DNA of 64,000 nt from SB11 sp965249955 (lineage in GTDB: Bacteria > Bacteroidota > Bacteroidia > UBA8524), in NCBI GenBank assembly GCA_965249955.1, contig OZ252261.1, positions 744,001-808,000 of the forward strand, in the 5' to 3' direction. The position numbers were made by a program, and so were the translations under genes. Position 1 is the stretch's first letter. Every line of letters starts with the position of its first letter. Shown here piece by piece: positions 19,943 through 30,526 of the stretch. The notes beneath the pieces were generated by a model. The model was not told the DNA's origin. It was given only the letters and a program-made list of their open reading frames with translations, and made no database searches.

Positions 19943-22900
19943 TTACTTTTCTGATAAGTCAAGCATTAAATGATACATATTGATATTCTTTCCGTGTTTT
20001 GATTTTGCAATTTTCAAGTGCCGGACATCGTCAAAATTAGATGTCAATTCTTCAAACCCCAGATGCTTGTCAAAAGTCAATGCAGTTGTATATATGGTGT
20101 TTTTAATATCTTCTTTATATGATTTCCATGTTGATTCAAATGCAGAAGTCGAACCTTTAAAATAGACTAACATATAATATCTATCGAGATTCTTAGCGTA
20201 AGAAAATGATTTTAGTACGTGTTTTTCTGTTAGCGTTTTATCTTTTCCAGTAAGAATTAATGCCTCAAATAACGCTATTGTAATGTTGCCTGCTTCTATA
20301 GTTATATCGGTTTCACCAGCATTTTTACCAGTAGGAGAGCTACCCTTTCTAGCCTGATCATGGACACTCCACGCCCAGACTTGGAAACGTAGCCTTAAAA
20401 TAGCTAAAAGTAAATCATTGTATCTATCCTCATGTGGAATTTTTTTGATACCGTGAATCTTGTCAATTAAAACCTTCGAGCCCTGCACTATTTCATTCAA
20501 GATAAACTCATCGAGATTACTTTTATCGTTTATAATATCGGGAATAATCAATGGGATATCCTTCGCTTTCAAACTGCGTATGTTTATAAGACTTCTTTTT
20601 AAGCTTTCAAGTAAATGTGAGGGACTTGAGTTATTGAAAAGTGACTGGAGTTTTTCTGTGACCTTTGTTCCATTTTCTATGTAGTATTCTTTTGCGTTTT
20701 GAAGGTAGCTGAATGCTAATTCATGCAAGCTTCGCTGTGTATAGTAACCGTATATGATTGGGACAATTTCTTCATCGTACAAGTATACTTTGGATAATGT
20801 ATTTACCATCTGATCAACTCTTACGCTGTCATTCGTTGCAACGTAATAGTGAATAGAGTTACTCCCAATCGCTTCTCCAAATTCTGAAAGAGTTTTCTTT
20901 TCATCACCGTTTAAACCGTTGACAAAACTATCCCAATCTTGATGAGCTTGCTTTAGTAAAGCTAAATCTGTCGTCTCAACTGCCTTTAAAGTTTCTGCAC
21001 GAAATAGGCGGAATGCAAAACGGATGTTTTTTGTTTCTTCAGACAATAAAAGTTCTAGTTTTGAAATCGCATCATCGTAATCTTTATCATTATAAATTTT
21101 GTAAAGAGCCATAAAAAAAAGCTTAGTATTTATAGCCTTTTTATCTTCATCACGGTTATACTTCGACTTAGGAATAGGTAAGTTGATCAGCTTTGTGTAG
21201 TCCTTTTCTTTGAGTGCCAATAGTAGCCTAATTTCAAACAGGAAATAATTTATATTGTCGTCCGTATATTTAACCTTCGCGAAATGATTTTCAATTTTCT
21301 CAATAAGAGGTTTAGATAATTTCCAATGATTTTCCGAGTTAGCCGCTTCAACTAAAGCATACTGTAATTCTGTGGTTGTGATGCTATTTCCAATAAAGTC
21401 TTCAATTTGTATCATTGAAAGCCTTTCTGAAATAATATCTTTTAGCTCTCCCGAATCAAAAATATTAACTGCAGTCAACATTCTGCCAATATCAAAGTTG
21501 TTTTCGAAAAATCTTTCAACAAATTCTCTCTGTTTACCCTCCTTAAAATTATTTATACATTTATAGAGTAATTGTGACAGATGTTGATAGTATATGTCGT
21601 GCCCGAACACACTGAATCTTTCATCAAAGACGTCTATTCGCTTTTGCTTTAAATCGTTGACAGAGTACAAAAGTGATAATTTTCTTATCCATTTTTCGAG
21701 CCTCGCCGATGTCGACTTCACGGGCAAGCCGTTCACGGCAAGTGAATCTGCTGATTGGTTTATCGAAATGAAGGCCATCATTGACGATTTTAGGAAAAGT
21801 TGTATTTTCGCAAATTGGTCTTTATTTTGGTCGTCGTATTTGTTGCTGTCAGTATTAAATGCTAATCCCCCAGCAAAATTTTCATAAAGACTTTCGAGTA
21901 TATTTTGTGTTTCAAAATGCAGGTATAGAAGTCCCCAATCGATTATTTCAAAACCAAACTGACTTGTTCCTCGCTTTACCTTTCTCTTTTCCTGCCCAGG
22001 GTTTGCGTAAATTTCTACAATAGCTTCTATTTGCGTATAAAATTTACTTAAGTATGCCTGGAGTTGATTAACTGTTTCAAAATATGCTTCATTAAGCAAT
22101 TCCTGTTGCTCTTCTGATATTTCGAATTCTGAAATTCGCAGGTTTTTAAACCTTAATAACTCAATTGACAAATCAACTATTCCAGCTTCAAGCCGAAGAT
22201 ACTCTGTGCGGGAAGGTCTATGTGATACTAATCTATTATTGAGAAAACGCATTGCAAAGGGAAGCAGAGGAAAAATTAATCTAGGGTGTATAGGTGGTCT
22301 AGAATAAATATTGTTTTCTTTGATTCGTTTGTTAGCAACTTGCTTCAATACCATGTCATAGCGTTTCCGCCATGAATTATGTCTTATCATGTTATTAACA
22401 TGATTCGATGGATCCGTAAATACCTTTTCTGCAATATCGAGTAAAATTTTTGCCAAGAGTTCCCCTCCCTCAACATCAATAGGCCTTGTGGATGAAATTC
22501 GATTTAGGGTGACGTCAAACATCTCTATCCAAAAATTATTTATTATTTCACATTTTTCCTCAAATTGCAGCGTAATATTTGACTGCTCTTTTAAAATTTG
22601 GCCCTTAACTTCAATTTCTTCAATTGCCTTAAATGCGAGAGGTGATAATTCATGGTTTGTCAAAAAGTAGGGAATTAAATAAGAACTTCTACGGGTTTCA
22701 TAATACAAAGTACTTAATAGATATGGGCGAGTTGAATCTTCAATCAAGCTCAGAATGGTCTTACAAGGATTACGTTCATCGGGAATATTTTGAATAATTA
22801 AACGAATTAGTGTGTAGCAATATGCTCTTGTTTTTTGATGAAAAAAAATTTCACTAAACCTCCCTCTTTGTGACTCAACAAACTCAATAAATTCATATGG

Positions 22901-23791
22901 GTTGTTATAATTAAGATCAATAATAGGAATTTCTGTATTTAGGTCGACATCACCATGTCCTCTAACATCTAACCACCCCTTACAGAACTCATTTTTTGAC
23001 CAGAGCAAGTCATCTTCAGCAGTGAGATAGGCTAAGGCCAATTCGCTGATTTTCGCTGTGTTTTTATAGTTTAAGTACTCCTCTAAATTTCCAACATAAA
23101 TTCCTATCCCTCGGATTAGTTTAAAGTATTTAGCAAATTGCGAAACATCAGCGTCCTCATTACCAACAAGTAGCCATAGAGTGGATGCAATCTCTTTTCT
23201 CAGATGTCGAACATAATCGTGATCACACCAGCAATAATAATCGGCCTCAAATCCCTGTTTAATAATTTTTCTTTCGATTAAAAAAGCCGCAGTAACTTCT
23301 TGTGATGCAAAATTGGCTAAAATCTCAGTCAACTTTGACTTAGAAATAGATAATTTAGCATTTTCAAAACACCTTTTATAGTATATCTGTAAACAACGGA
23401 TATGATCATTTTTTCCGTGGGGTATATCAATTGGCTTACCCTTCCCTTCATAATAGCCAACTTCTAAAATAAAATGCCGAACTAATTCTGGTATCACCAC
23501 TTCATTAAAAATTTCCCTCACCCAATTGATTTCGGTAAAACTTTCGAAGGACAATGTAGTGTGATTCCCTATGTTATAATCGTCTAATATCTGCTCAAAA
23601 ACCGCCTTGCTCCTTTCGATAAAATCTAAATTTGTTACTATATGTGACAATGTGTAAGACAAATTGAATTGTAAATTTTCAGATTTTATTTTTTGATCAA
23701 TATAATTCTCATAAGCGTTATTCTCTCCGGAATTGTCTTTCAGACGCTCACTCAGTGAATATAAACTTTTATAAAAAGGGTCAGTTGTCAT
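19943..23791 (-). CDS. Very large helical protein of unknown function next to the Wadjet-like operon
   Basis: About 1282 residues from the ATG at 23791 (a GTG at 23812 adds seven). It is almost entirely alpha-helical and acidic/aromatic, with no Walker, nuclease or membrane motif I can see. Some stretches look like helical repeats (for example LFFMALYKIYNDKDYDDAIS, TPR-like). The C-terminal 150 residues appear as a separate domain (DRYYMLVYFKGSTSAF). It follows the JetD-like gene by about 160 bp on the same strand and could be the fifth gene of that operon or an independent cargo gene. Family not recognised. Confidence 0.7.
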   Translation of the reverse strand: MTTDPFYKSLYSLSERLKDNSGENNAYENYIDQKIKSENLQFNLSYTLSHIVTNLDFIERSKAVFEQILDDYNIGNHTTLSFESFTEINWVREIFNEVVIPELVRHFILEVGYYEGKGKPIDIPHGKNDHIRCLQIYYKRCFENAKLSISKSKLTEILANFASQEVTAAFLIERKIIKQGFEADYYCWCDHDYVRHLRKEIASTLWLLVGNEDADVSQFAKYFKLIRGIGIYVGNLEEYLNYKNTAKISELALAYLTAEDDLLWSKNEFCKGWLDVRGHGDVDLNTEIPIIDLNYNNPYEFIEFVESQRGRFSEIFFHQKTRAYCYTLIRLIIQNIPDERNPCKTILSLIEDSTRPYLLSTLYYETRRSSYLIPYFLTNHELSPLAFKAIEEIEVKGQILKEQSNITLQFEEKCEIINNFWIEMFDVTLNRISSTRPIDVEGGELLAKILLDIAEKVFTDPSNHVNNMIRHNSWRKRYDMVLKQVANKRIKENNIYSRPPIHPRLIFPLLPFAMRFLNNRLVSHRPSRTEYLRLEAGIVDLSIELLRFKNLRISEFEISEEQQELLNEAYFETVNQLQAYLSKFYTQIEAIVEIYANPGQEKRKVKRGTSQFGFEIIDWGLLYLHFETQNILESLYENFAGGLAFNTDSNKYDDQNKDQFAKIQLFLKSSMMAFISINQSADSLAVNGLPVKSTSARLEKWIRKLSLLYSVNDLKQKRIDVFDERFSVFGHDIYYQHLSQLLYKCINNFKEGKQREFVERFFENNFDIGRMLTAVNIFDSGELKDIISERLSMIQIEDFIGNSITTTELQYALVEAANSENHWKLSKPLIEKIENHFAKVKYTDDNINYFLFEIRLLLALKEKDYTKLINLPIPKSKYNRDEDKKAINTKLFFMALYKIYNDKDYDDAISKLELLLSEETKNIRFAFRLFRAETLKAVETTDLALLKQAHQDWDSFVNGLNGDEKKTLSEFGEAIGSNSIHYYVATNDSVRVDQMVNTLSKVYLYDEEIVPIIYGYYTQRSLHELAFSYLQNAKEYYIENGTKVTEKLQSLFNNSSPSHLLESLKRSLINIRSLKAKDIPLIIPDIINDKSNLDEFILNEIVQGSKVLIDKIHGIKKIPHEDRYNDLLLAILRLRFQVWAWSVHDQARKGSSPTGKNAGETDITIEAGNITIALFEALILTGKDKTLTEKHVLKSFSYAKNLDRYYMLVYFKGSTSAFESTWKSYKEDIKNTIYTTALTFDKHLGFEELTSNFDDVRHLKIAKSKHGKNINMYHLMLDLSEK

Positions 23792-23952
23792 AGCTACTGC
23801 AAATTTTAGCACCGCAATCTAATAAACCTGAAGTATAACTTGAGTTGACTATTTGTTCATTACCCATTACCGTTCTTGAGTTGGATTGACGGTAAAATGC
23901 ATTTAAATATTGACTCACAAAGCTCATATTATAACAAAGAGTTTATCTATTC

Positions 23953-24873
23953 TTACACAATATTCGTATAATGTACCATTTTAATTAACTCATTTGACTC
24001 CTCAATAATCCACTGGTTATTTGCAATTAGATTTGAAAGTAAAAGTCTTTGCGAATTATTTAAGTGTATGTCCGTTTCTTTTCTTTGATCTATCCACAAA
24101 CTTTTATGTTCAGACTCTATAATATCTTTGGGTTTCCCATTTGGGGTTAGTAGTTTAATGGATGGAATTTTTTCTTTTACCAAAGGATAAATTATAAATA
24201 ATCCATCATAGTCCCAATCACATGAATAGTAAATTGGAAGACCCCGAGTATCAGTGTACTCAAGTTTTTTTACGTTTTTACCCCCCGCATACCAAAGTTC
24301 AAGATTAAATTGTCTTGGCTTATTGGGCTTTGTGAGAAAATCTAAGTTTTCACACAGCACTATCGCTTTGGGATTATTACACTCTAGCTTATAAATATAT
24401 TGTTGGTCTTTTTCATTGGAAAACTGTTCCACATCTAAAATTTGCTTTAGTGCACTTACCAATGACGACCTGGTATCCAAATACTTTTCGTTCTTAAAAA
24501 ACATTTGAGAGACCCCTCGCAAAGACTCATCACAAGCGATTATTTGCTCTCTCAATTCACGTAGGCTCCCATCCACTCTCAAATCATTGATATTCATTAA
24601 GATTTTTATATCCGTTTCTTCAAAACGTGTTTGGGACTTTAAGAAACCATTTTCCTCCAGAAAGTTCAGGTAAGTTTCATGCCGCCTTTTATAATCATTC
24701 TCATAAATTTTTGCGAATCCTTCCAATGCAAAGACTTTTCTGTGGGTAATATCAATTACCCCAAGTGACTTTTCTAAATAGTTAAATTCCCCACTATTTT
24801 TTATAGTCTCATTAAGTTTTGTTTCTTTAATCAAATAGAGATTATTCAACGCCTTCAGTTCAGTCCAGTTCAT
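23953..24873 (-). CDS. jetD-like: JetD/MksG-like Toprim nuclease subunit of Wadjet-like system
   Basis: A 306-residue protein with a Toprim-type acidic centre. Glu175 lies in IVLCENLDFL, and D219-W-D221-Y-D223 lies in YYSCDWDYDGLFIIYPL. This matches the E...DxD arrangement of DUF2220 in JetD, the subunit that cuts plasmid DNA extruded by the condensin. It is shorter than typical JetD of about 400 aa and the N-terminal arm is divergent. The ATG overlaps the 3' end of the SMC-like gene by 14 bp, giving strict coupling. Confidence 0.75.
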   Translation of the reverse strand: MNWTELKALNNLYLIKETKLNETIKNSGEFNYLEKSLGVIDITHRKVFALEGFAKIYENDYKRRHETYLNFLEENGFLKSQTRFEETDIKILMNINDLRVDGSLRELREQIIACDESLRGVSQMFFKNEKYLDTRSSLVSALKQILDVEQFSNEKDQQYIYKLECNNPKAIVLCENLDFLTKPNKPRQFNLELWYAGGKNVKKLEYTDTRGLPIYYSCDWDYDGLFIIYPLVKEKIPSIKLLTPNGKPKDIIESEHKSLWIDQRKETDIHLNNSQRLLLSNLIANNQWIIEESNELIKMVHYTNIV

Positions 24874-27800
24874 TATGAGTATTTAAATAAGCATCGAGTA
24901 ATTCACTGTGATTCTTTGATTTAAAATATGATGCCGACGGATAGTAGTTAATTCTGGAATTTGCTTTTCCTTTAATGAGATGGTGAGCAAACCACTGATC
25001 AGCAATTCCAATATTCAACACCCTGGGGCCCATTGTGATAATCTGAAATTTGAACTCTTCTGCTATAGCCGGGAAAGTATTGAAGTTTGTATTGTCAAGG
25101 CTACCCAATTCTTCCAAGATTATAAATCTCAGTCCTTTGCGATTTTCCTTTTGAACAGCAGAGAGTCTTGCAACTCCAAGTAGTGAAATGGCAGAATATG
25201 TTTCGCCTGTACTGCCCGAAACTTCCGTTCCATCTTCATCGGTTAGCTTTGCGGATAACTCAAAATATGTTTTAGGGTCGAGTAATTTATTAATCGGCAC
25301 TTTATTCTTTATTCTCGCCTGTTTACTAAAATACTCCTCAACAAAGTCAACTATGGATTGACCAAATTGAAGTTCTCCTTGCTTTGCAGATTGGCGAACT
25401 TTGAATGCCATTTCTTTTACATAAGAGATATTCAGCTCTGTATTTTCAATAAAATCTAGCTTAAAATAAAATTGACCACTAATCTTTCTGTTTATAAAAA
25501 AAGCGTTTATTCGTTGTACCTGTTCTTTATATTTCTCATAGCGTTCCGTTGTCTTTGAAAAGATTTTGATCATGTTATCCCGAATGCCATCGGCTATATT
25601 AGTCCTGGTGTTATTAGCTTCTTGCAAAGCATTGGTTATGTCATCCGTGCTTTTGATTTTGGTTCCTAGCAAGGCCTCTTCCAGTATTCTAAAAGAAAAC
25701 GTTTTTTCATTTATTGTAAACTGGACAGCATGATTTTTAGCATCAGTTGTTTCGTCAAATTTTGCGACCGTGGCGTAGTATTTTTCTTTATATTTTTCTA
25801 GTACATCTCTGTGCATCTGTTCGAGTGAATCGATATCTTTTTTCTCAACTAAACTGTCATTTATATCTTCATCATAAGTAATTCTATATAATTCCCGAAG
25901 TTCCTCTACAATAATTTCATTTTTTGATATTTTGTCGGCAATATCAATCATTTCATCGCTGACACCTTTAATTTCTGATTTAACTTGTTTCAAAAAGGAT
26001 TCATTTTCAGATAGTATTCTTGTGATTCTCGTTACGCGATTAAACCAAATATCCTTGATATTGACGAGCCTTTTCTTTATTTCGGCAACATCACTGAACT
26101 CAATACCAAAATCAGATTTTAAAGTTGAGATCTCCTTAATTAGGTCTTCTTTTTCTTCTTTTAAAATTTGAATTTTTTCGCCAACTTGCAACATAAGCGC
26201 GACTGCACCCTTTAGTCTTTCGATATTGCTATGTTCAACTATATTGATATCAAAATTATTATCAAATAATGATGTGTCATATAGTTTCCCATCTGTGATG
26301 TTGTCTAGCGCCTCGAGTTGTTTGTCAATAAAATTAATTTCTCCGGTTAACTTCTCGATATACTTACCTATTGAACTATCGAGTGCTCCAGTATTGTGAA
26401 GTAATTCTGCTTCGGGTTTGTTAGAAACAAATTCATAAAAAGCTCCTAACTCAAGCCACATACCGGTATCAGTCTTAATGACTTTGAACTTTTCAAAAAA
26501 ACTCTCTGGATTTAAATATTTATCGTTGTCTTTTGGATTTTCAACATTGGTTATTGGTATTTCCGCTAAATGTAAAATCGCTTGCACCTGATCTTCATTA
26601 AAGGATTGATTCTGGACATTCAGCAAATACCAACTTAAAAGACTATTCTCTTCTTCATTCTGTAGGAGTAAAATTATTTTAGACTTATTTGATTTACTCG
26701 ATTTTAAGTTTGATTTTAATGTTTCAATACTATCCCCCTGAGATTTACGAATTTTCAGGAGTTCTTTTAGTGTTTTGTATTTTTTAAGAAGGGGTTCCGC
26801 AAAGTCTATTTCACTTAATATTGCATCAACGTCACGAATAGAAATATCAATCTTTATGACATTTTCTAGCCATTCGTCATTAATCATCAATAGTTCCCTA
26901 TTCTCTAATTTGCCTATTTGAGTTTCTGCGGACTTTAAAGACTCATACTTAGACTTAAATTTATCAAAATTAGCAAAGTTACCATTTGCTTTTTCAAAGT
27001 TACTTGTAATAAGTTTTTCAATATTTGGCCCTCTTGTCGAATTTCTTTGCGCTTTCGCTTCTCTCGAAAGTGCATTATCCAAAACCTTCCCCTTATCGTG
27101 TTTTTGTGTTGTTAACTCCGCTAACAGGAACTGCATATTTTCAATTTCCGCTTTTTTATACTCTTTTAAGTGGATTTCGCACTGCTCGTCAAGGGCTTTT
27201 AATTCTGTGAGCAAAATCTGTTTTTTCCCGAGAGTTTCAATAGTGTGGTTTAGACTTTGATAGTCTCTGAGTATATTCTCAAGTTCTCCCTTCTCCTTGT
27301 TAAAGTTAAATACTATGTCCTCATCAGATTCTTCAAATAAAAACTCCTTTAAACTCGTGGATGCCTGATGACCACTCAAATGCAGTGCTTTCACTTTGGA
27401 AAATGACTGAATTACTTTTGCAAATGCCTTTAAGTTGCGCCCCTTACTTAGATCAATGGGGATAATATACTTGCTGTAGAGAAAGTTATAATAGTCAAGT
27501 ATCTCATCATTAGTTTTAAAAAAATTGAGTTTTAAGGCATATTTTGTATGGATATACTCAGCTAATTCTTGAAAATCAATAATCTTATTTTCTTTAATTA
27601 AATGTTTAGCGAAGAGAGCTTTAGACTTTTCAATAGCTAAATTTTCTAACGAGAGCCCTAAATCTGCTTCACTTGTAATTATAAATGGGATTATGCGTTG
27701 ATTGCTTTGACTGCTAATTTGAATACCAATTGTAATAAACCGATCAGCATCAATTTCTATGTTCAGAAAGCTATATGCGATACTTGATCTGTAGGGTAAT

Positions 27801-28030
27801 GTGTGAATATTTCTCTCCTCTTTTTTAACACTATCAGTACCAAATTTTATTAATGATTTATCAAAAACGAACATCAACTGTAGAAGGTCGGCAATTATTG
27901 ATTTTCCAACACCGTTAGGTCCAATAAAATCTGTTCTCTTCGGATGAAATATATAATCGTGAATATAATGTTTTAATATTCCGATAGTTGATAAAGAGTA
28001 GATCCTTGGAAAACTCATTTCATTTTTCAT
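24860..28030 (-). CDS. jetC-like: JetC/MksB-like SMC ATPase of Wadjet-like system
   Basis: About 1056 residues. Walker A (FIGPNGVGKS) lies near the N-terminus. Two long coiled-coil arms surround a hinge-like middle. A C-terminal signature-like SGSTGETYSAISLL segment is followed by Walker B FIILEELGSLD. This is the MukB/MksB/JetC layout: ATP-driven DNA loop extrusion. I chose the ATG at 28030, which overlaps the stop of the JetB-like gene; an ATG at 28018 and a TTG at 28057 are alternatives. Sequence similarity to the best-known types looks low, so this is a divergent subtype. Confidence 0.82.
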   Translation of the reverse strand: MKNEMSFPRIYSLSTIGILKHYIHDYIFHPKRTDFIGPNGVGKSIIADLLQLMFVFDKSLIKFGTDSVKKEERNIHTLPYRSSIAYSFLNIEIDADRFITIGIQISSQSNQRIIPFIITSEADLGLSLENLAIEKSKALFAKHLIKENKIIDFQELAEYIHTKYALKLNFFKTNDEILDYYNFLYSKYIIPIDLSKGRNLKAFAKVIQSFSKVKALHLSGHQASTSLKEFLFEESDEDIVFNFNKEKGELENILRDYQSLNHTIETLGKKQILLTELKALDEQCEIHLKEYKKAEIENMQFLLAELTTQKHDKGKVLDNALSREAKAQRNSTRGPNIEKLITSNFEKANGNFANFDKFKSKYESLKSAETQIGKLENRELLMINDEWLENVIKIDISIRDVDAILSEIDFAEPLLKKYKTLKELLKIRKSQGDSIETLKSNLKSSKSNKSKIILLLQNEEENSLLSWYLLNVQNQSFNEDQVQAILHLAEIPITNVENPKDNDKYLNPESFFEKFKVIKTDTGMWLELGAFYEFVSNKPEAELLHNTGALDSSIGKYIEKLTGEINFIDKQLEALDNITDGKLYDTSLFDNNFDINIVEHSNIERLKGAVALMLQVGEKIQILKEEKEDLIKEISTLKSDFGIEFSDVAEIKKRLVNIKDIWFNRVTRITRILSENESFLKQVKSEIKGVSDEMIDIADKISKNEIIVEELRELYRITYDEDINDSLVEKKDIDSLEQMHRDVLEKYKEKYYATVAKFDETTDAKNHAVQFTINEKTFSFRILEEALLGTKIKSTDDITNALQEANNTRTNIADGIRDNMIKIFSKTTERYEKYKEQVQRINAFFINRKISGQFYFKLDFIENTELNISYVKEMAFKVRQSAKQGELQFGQSIVDFVEEYFSKQARIKNKVPINKLLDPKTYFELSAKLTDEDGTEVSGSTGETYSAISLLGVARLSAVQKENRKGLRFIILEELGSLDNTNFNTFPAIAEEFKFQIITMGPRVLNIGIADQWFAHHLIKGKANSRINYYPSASYFKSKNHSELLDAYLNTHNELD

Positions 28031-28688
28031 TTGCAAATTGTTGGCTAAAGACTTCAAAATTTTTCAATTCCCACTGATACACCTTCGACAGTCGATGAAT
28101 AGCTGGACGAATTTCAAACATCAAACTTTCACTTTTTATAGAAGTTTTTTCAACCCATCCCAATTTTTCAAAACTATCAATTGTCCTATTAAACATGCTT
28201 TCCACATTGTTCCATTCTTTTTCATCATAAGAGTCTCTTACGCTATTAAATAAAATACGTTTATAGGACTCCTGATGATCACTTTCTAATATTTGACTCC
28301 TTATTTCATCCCACTGAACCATTTTTACGTCGTTAAAGTACTTTTGATAGTACATATCGAGCAACATCAGCCCTATGAGTGTTTGCGCTGGAGTTAGCTC
28401 CTTGTTACGTTTCTGATCACTTAATTCTCCCCTACCTGTCTCAAAAAAATCCAAATAATAATATTGGCAGCCATCATAAATATCCGATACAAGCCTAAGC
28501 TTGTATAAGTTTTCATAAAATGCAGAAAACTGTTTTTCGTATTCTAATAAAATATTGAATAACGAATAATCTCTATTATCAATATGCCTACCTGATAATA
28601 AAAGTATATTGATATCCGCAAAGTAAATTTGTACATCGATAATTTCCAGAAAACTGAAATCTATTCTTTCTTCATTGTCATTTTCCAT
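28020..28688 (-). CDS. jetB-like: JetB/MksE-like subunit of Wadjet-like system
   Basis: A 222-residue, largely helical winged-helix-like protein. It begins inside the 3' end of the JetA-like gene (28-bp overlap) and ends inside the 5' end of the SMC-like gene. Its size and its position between the kleisin-like and SMC-like genes match MukE/MksE/JetB (DUF4194-type). The family call rests mainly on gene order; single motifs are weak. It would bind the kleisin and bridge the ATPase heads. Confidence 0.68.
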   Translation of the reverse strand: MENDNEERIDFSFLEIIDVQIYFADINILLLSGRHIDNRDYSLFNILLEYEKQFSAFYENLYKLRLVSDIYDGCQYYYLDFFETGRGELSDQKRNKELTPAQTLIGLMLLDMYYQKYFNDVKMVQWDEIRSQILESDHQESYKRILFNSVRDSYDEKEWNNVESMFNRTIDSFEKLGWVEKTSIKSESLMFEIRPAIHRLSKVYQWELKNFEVFSQQFANEK

Positions 28689-30016
28689 AATGCTATATCT
28701 TGTTCTTTGATAAAAATTACTTCTTGCTTTATATCAACTGACACAGCTGCGTCTTCCGATATGTATGAAATTAATTCTGCCGCGACTTGATAGGCAATTT
28801 GCACGTCCTTTTCCTGCGTACCAACCATATTAATAAATTCATCAAGCGAAATATTTGCTCTTTGTTCTAATAGTAATTTGGCTTCGTCAACCCATATATT
28901 GACTTTTTGTTGTTGGATAATTTCCTCTTCTATTTTTTTAGTTTCAGCATCACAATATGCTTGATCGGATTCCATTTGCTCAAGTTCATTTGGACGCTTA
29001 TCACCGTAGTCATGGCGTTTTGGAAATAATATTCTTGTATTTTCATAAACCAGACTCTTTAAGGGAAAAGAGTTTATAAATAGCATATCACCGTCATGAT
29101 ATATAGTGTTTTTTAATGCTTCTTCATGAAGTTTCCGTATCTGAAGCCTAAAATTTGCACGAGCGGAAAACTGCTCGTGTAGTTCACTTAATTTGGAACT
29201 TGCGTAGTTAATTTGTTTTCTAATTAAGCTAACCTTGTTATCAATTGTATTGAAGAAATCTTTAATATCGATATATATTTCGCGGGCCTTCTCCCATTCC
29301 GTGTATAAGTTTTCGGTTATGTTATTCCGGGACTCTCCGCTTAATATCTTTGAATAGAATTTATCGACAATTGATTGAAGCATAACTAGGAATCTATCTT
29401 TGGTGATAATAGATTCTGTAATATCATCAGCCTTAGAACCAAATTTTTTAAATACGACTGTAAACTCTTTTACAAGTTTGACTGCGCTAGCAGAATCGTT
29501 TCTGAGAATCTGATTCAATTCTTTATATGAATTTCGTAATTCGTCCTCCAATGACTCTAAATGATCGATAATAATTTTTTTTGAGCCTTGTATAAACAGT
29601 CGGCCAAATTTTAACTCCAGGTCATCAATTGACTTTATATCGTCACTTTTTAAAGTGAATACATCGTCAAAGCTCTTCTTAAGTGGATGATTTTTGTATG
29701 GATTCTGCAATTTGTTTTGCATTAATTCCACAACACTTTTTGCGTAATCAGTAAGGTAATACTTCCATGGTTCTTCCGGATGATTTCTTATAAAATAGTG
29801 GAAAAGTGGTTCTTTGATGCGATTCCATTGAGGAATAGACTCTTGGTTAAACGCTTTACTAATTTGCAGCAATATCTCATTGACCTCTTTCGTAGTAAAA
29901 AACTCTTCAATTTCACCAGCCTTAATTTTTTCAAATAGCAAAATTATAAGGTAGCCCCCCTCGAATTTGGTTGGTAGAAGTAAATCATACTTTTGATATA
30001 TATCATGCTGAAACAT
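28661..30016 (-). CDS. jetA-like: JetA/MksF-like kleisin subunit of Wadjet-like system
   Basis: A 451-residue helical protein, first gene of the operon. The N-terminus resembles a winged-helix dimerisation domain (LLPTKFEGGYLIILLFEKI). A long central helical/coiled section follows (about residues 190-330), and the C-terminus is compact. Length and position match MukF/MksF/JetA kleisins. A well-formed Bacteroidota promoter lies about 50 bp upstream (30064-30092). Assignment depends on operon context plus the SMC and Toprim partners. Confidence 0.7.
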   Translation of the reverse strand: MFQHDIYQKYDLLLPTKFEGGYLIILLFEKIKAGEIEEFFTTKEVNEILLQISKAFNQESIPQWNRIKEPLFHYFIRNHPEEPWKYYLTDYAKSVVELMQNKLQNPYKNHPLKKSFDDVFTLKSDDIKSIDDLELKFGRLFIQGSKKIIIDHLESLEDELRNSYKELNQILRNDSASAVKLVKEFTVVFKKFGSKADDITESIITKDRFLVMLQSIVDKFYSKILSGESRNNITENLYTEWEKAREIYIDIKDFFNTIDNKVSLIRKQINYASSKLSELHEQFSARANFRLQIRKLHEEALKNTIYHDGDMLFINSFPLKSLVYENTRILFPKRHDYGDKRPNELEQMESDQAYCDAETKKIEEEIIQQQKVNIWVDEAKLLLEQRANISLDEFINMVGTQEKDVQIAYQVAAELISYISEDAAVSVDIKQEVIFIKEQDIALWKMTMKKE

Positions 30017-30063
30017 CCCTAACTAATCCAATATTTAGCACTTGACGGTATGCATAGTTTATA

Positions 30064-30092
30064 CAAATATAGCTAAGATACTGAATTTGCAA
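30064..30092 (-). promoter_or_regulatory. Bacteroidota-type promoter of the Wadjet-like operon
   Basis: Read on the minus strand, a TTG (30092-30090) is followed after 18 bases by TATATTTG (30071-30064). This matches the TTG/TAnnTTTG promoter consensus of Bacteroidota. Transcription would begin roughly 40 bases before the JetA-like start codon. Confidence 0.65.
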
Positions 30093-30175
30093 GCCAAAGG
30101 CAATGCATATGGTTTGATTAAAAATATAATAACGATGACAAGAAATTAAAGGGAGTAAATTTAAGCTAAATTGTT

Positions 30176-30397
30176 ATGGACATAGACTTATATATCAAAA
30201 CACTCACCCCTCTCATTGTTGAGAGTAATACTGTAATGCGTATTATTCAAATAAGGCAAAACGTACTTGCGGATCTGCTAACAGACAAATATCCAATCAA
30301 TGTTAATGAGTACAATACGAAAGGGAATGGTCATTACGCGCAATCGGCGAAAAGGATACTGGAAGTACTAGAGTCGTTCCAAATACAAAATAAGTAA
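30176..30397 (+). CDS. Small protein of unknown function (73 aa)
   Basis: A 73-residue mostly helical protein (MDIDLYIKTLTPLIVESNTV...), followed at once by a clear terminator, which supports a real single-gene transcript. It lies divergently from the Wadjet-like operon and upstream of the VirD4-like gene. Not recognised. Confidence 0.5.
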   Translation: MDIDLYIKTLTPLIVESNTVMRIIQIRQNVLADLLTDKYPINVNEYNTKGNGHYAQSAKRILEVLESFQIQNK

Positions 30398-30415
30398 ACT
30401 TACCCTTACACATTG

Positions 30416-30433
30416 AGCCCCCTGAGGGCTTTT
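30416..30433 (+). terminator. Terminator after the 73-aa gene
   Basis: Stem AGCCC with GGGCT around a 5-base loop, followed by TTTAG, 19 bp after the stop codon. Confidence 0.55.
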
Positions 30434-30526
30434 AGTATTTTTATAGTACTCATGCTCGTACGCCTAAAACTTCCCTACTAAATGTCCATACTCCTCTATC
30501 GTAGCCATTATGTTTAACCTGTGTTA

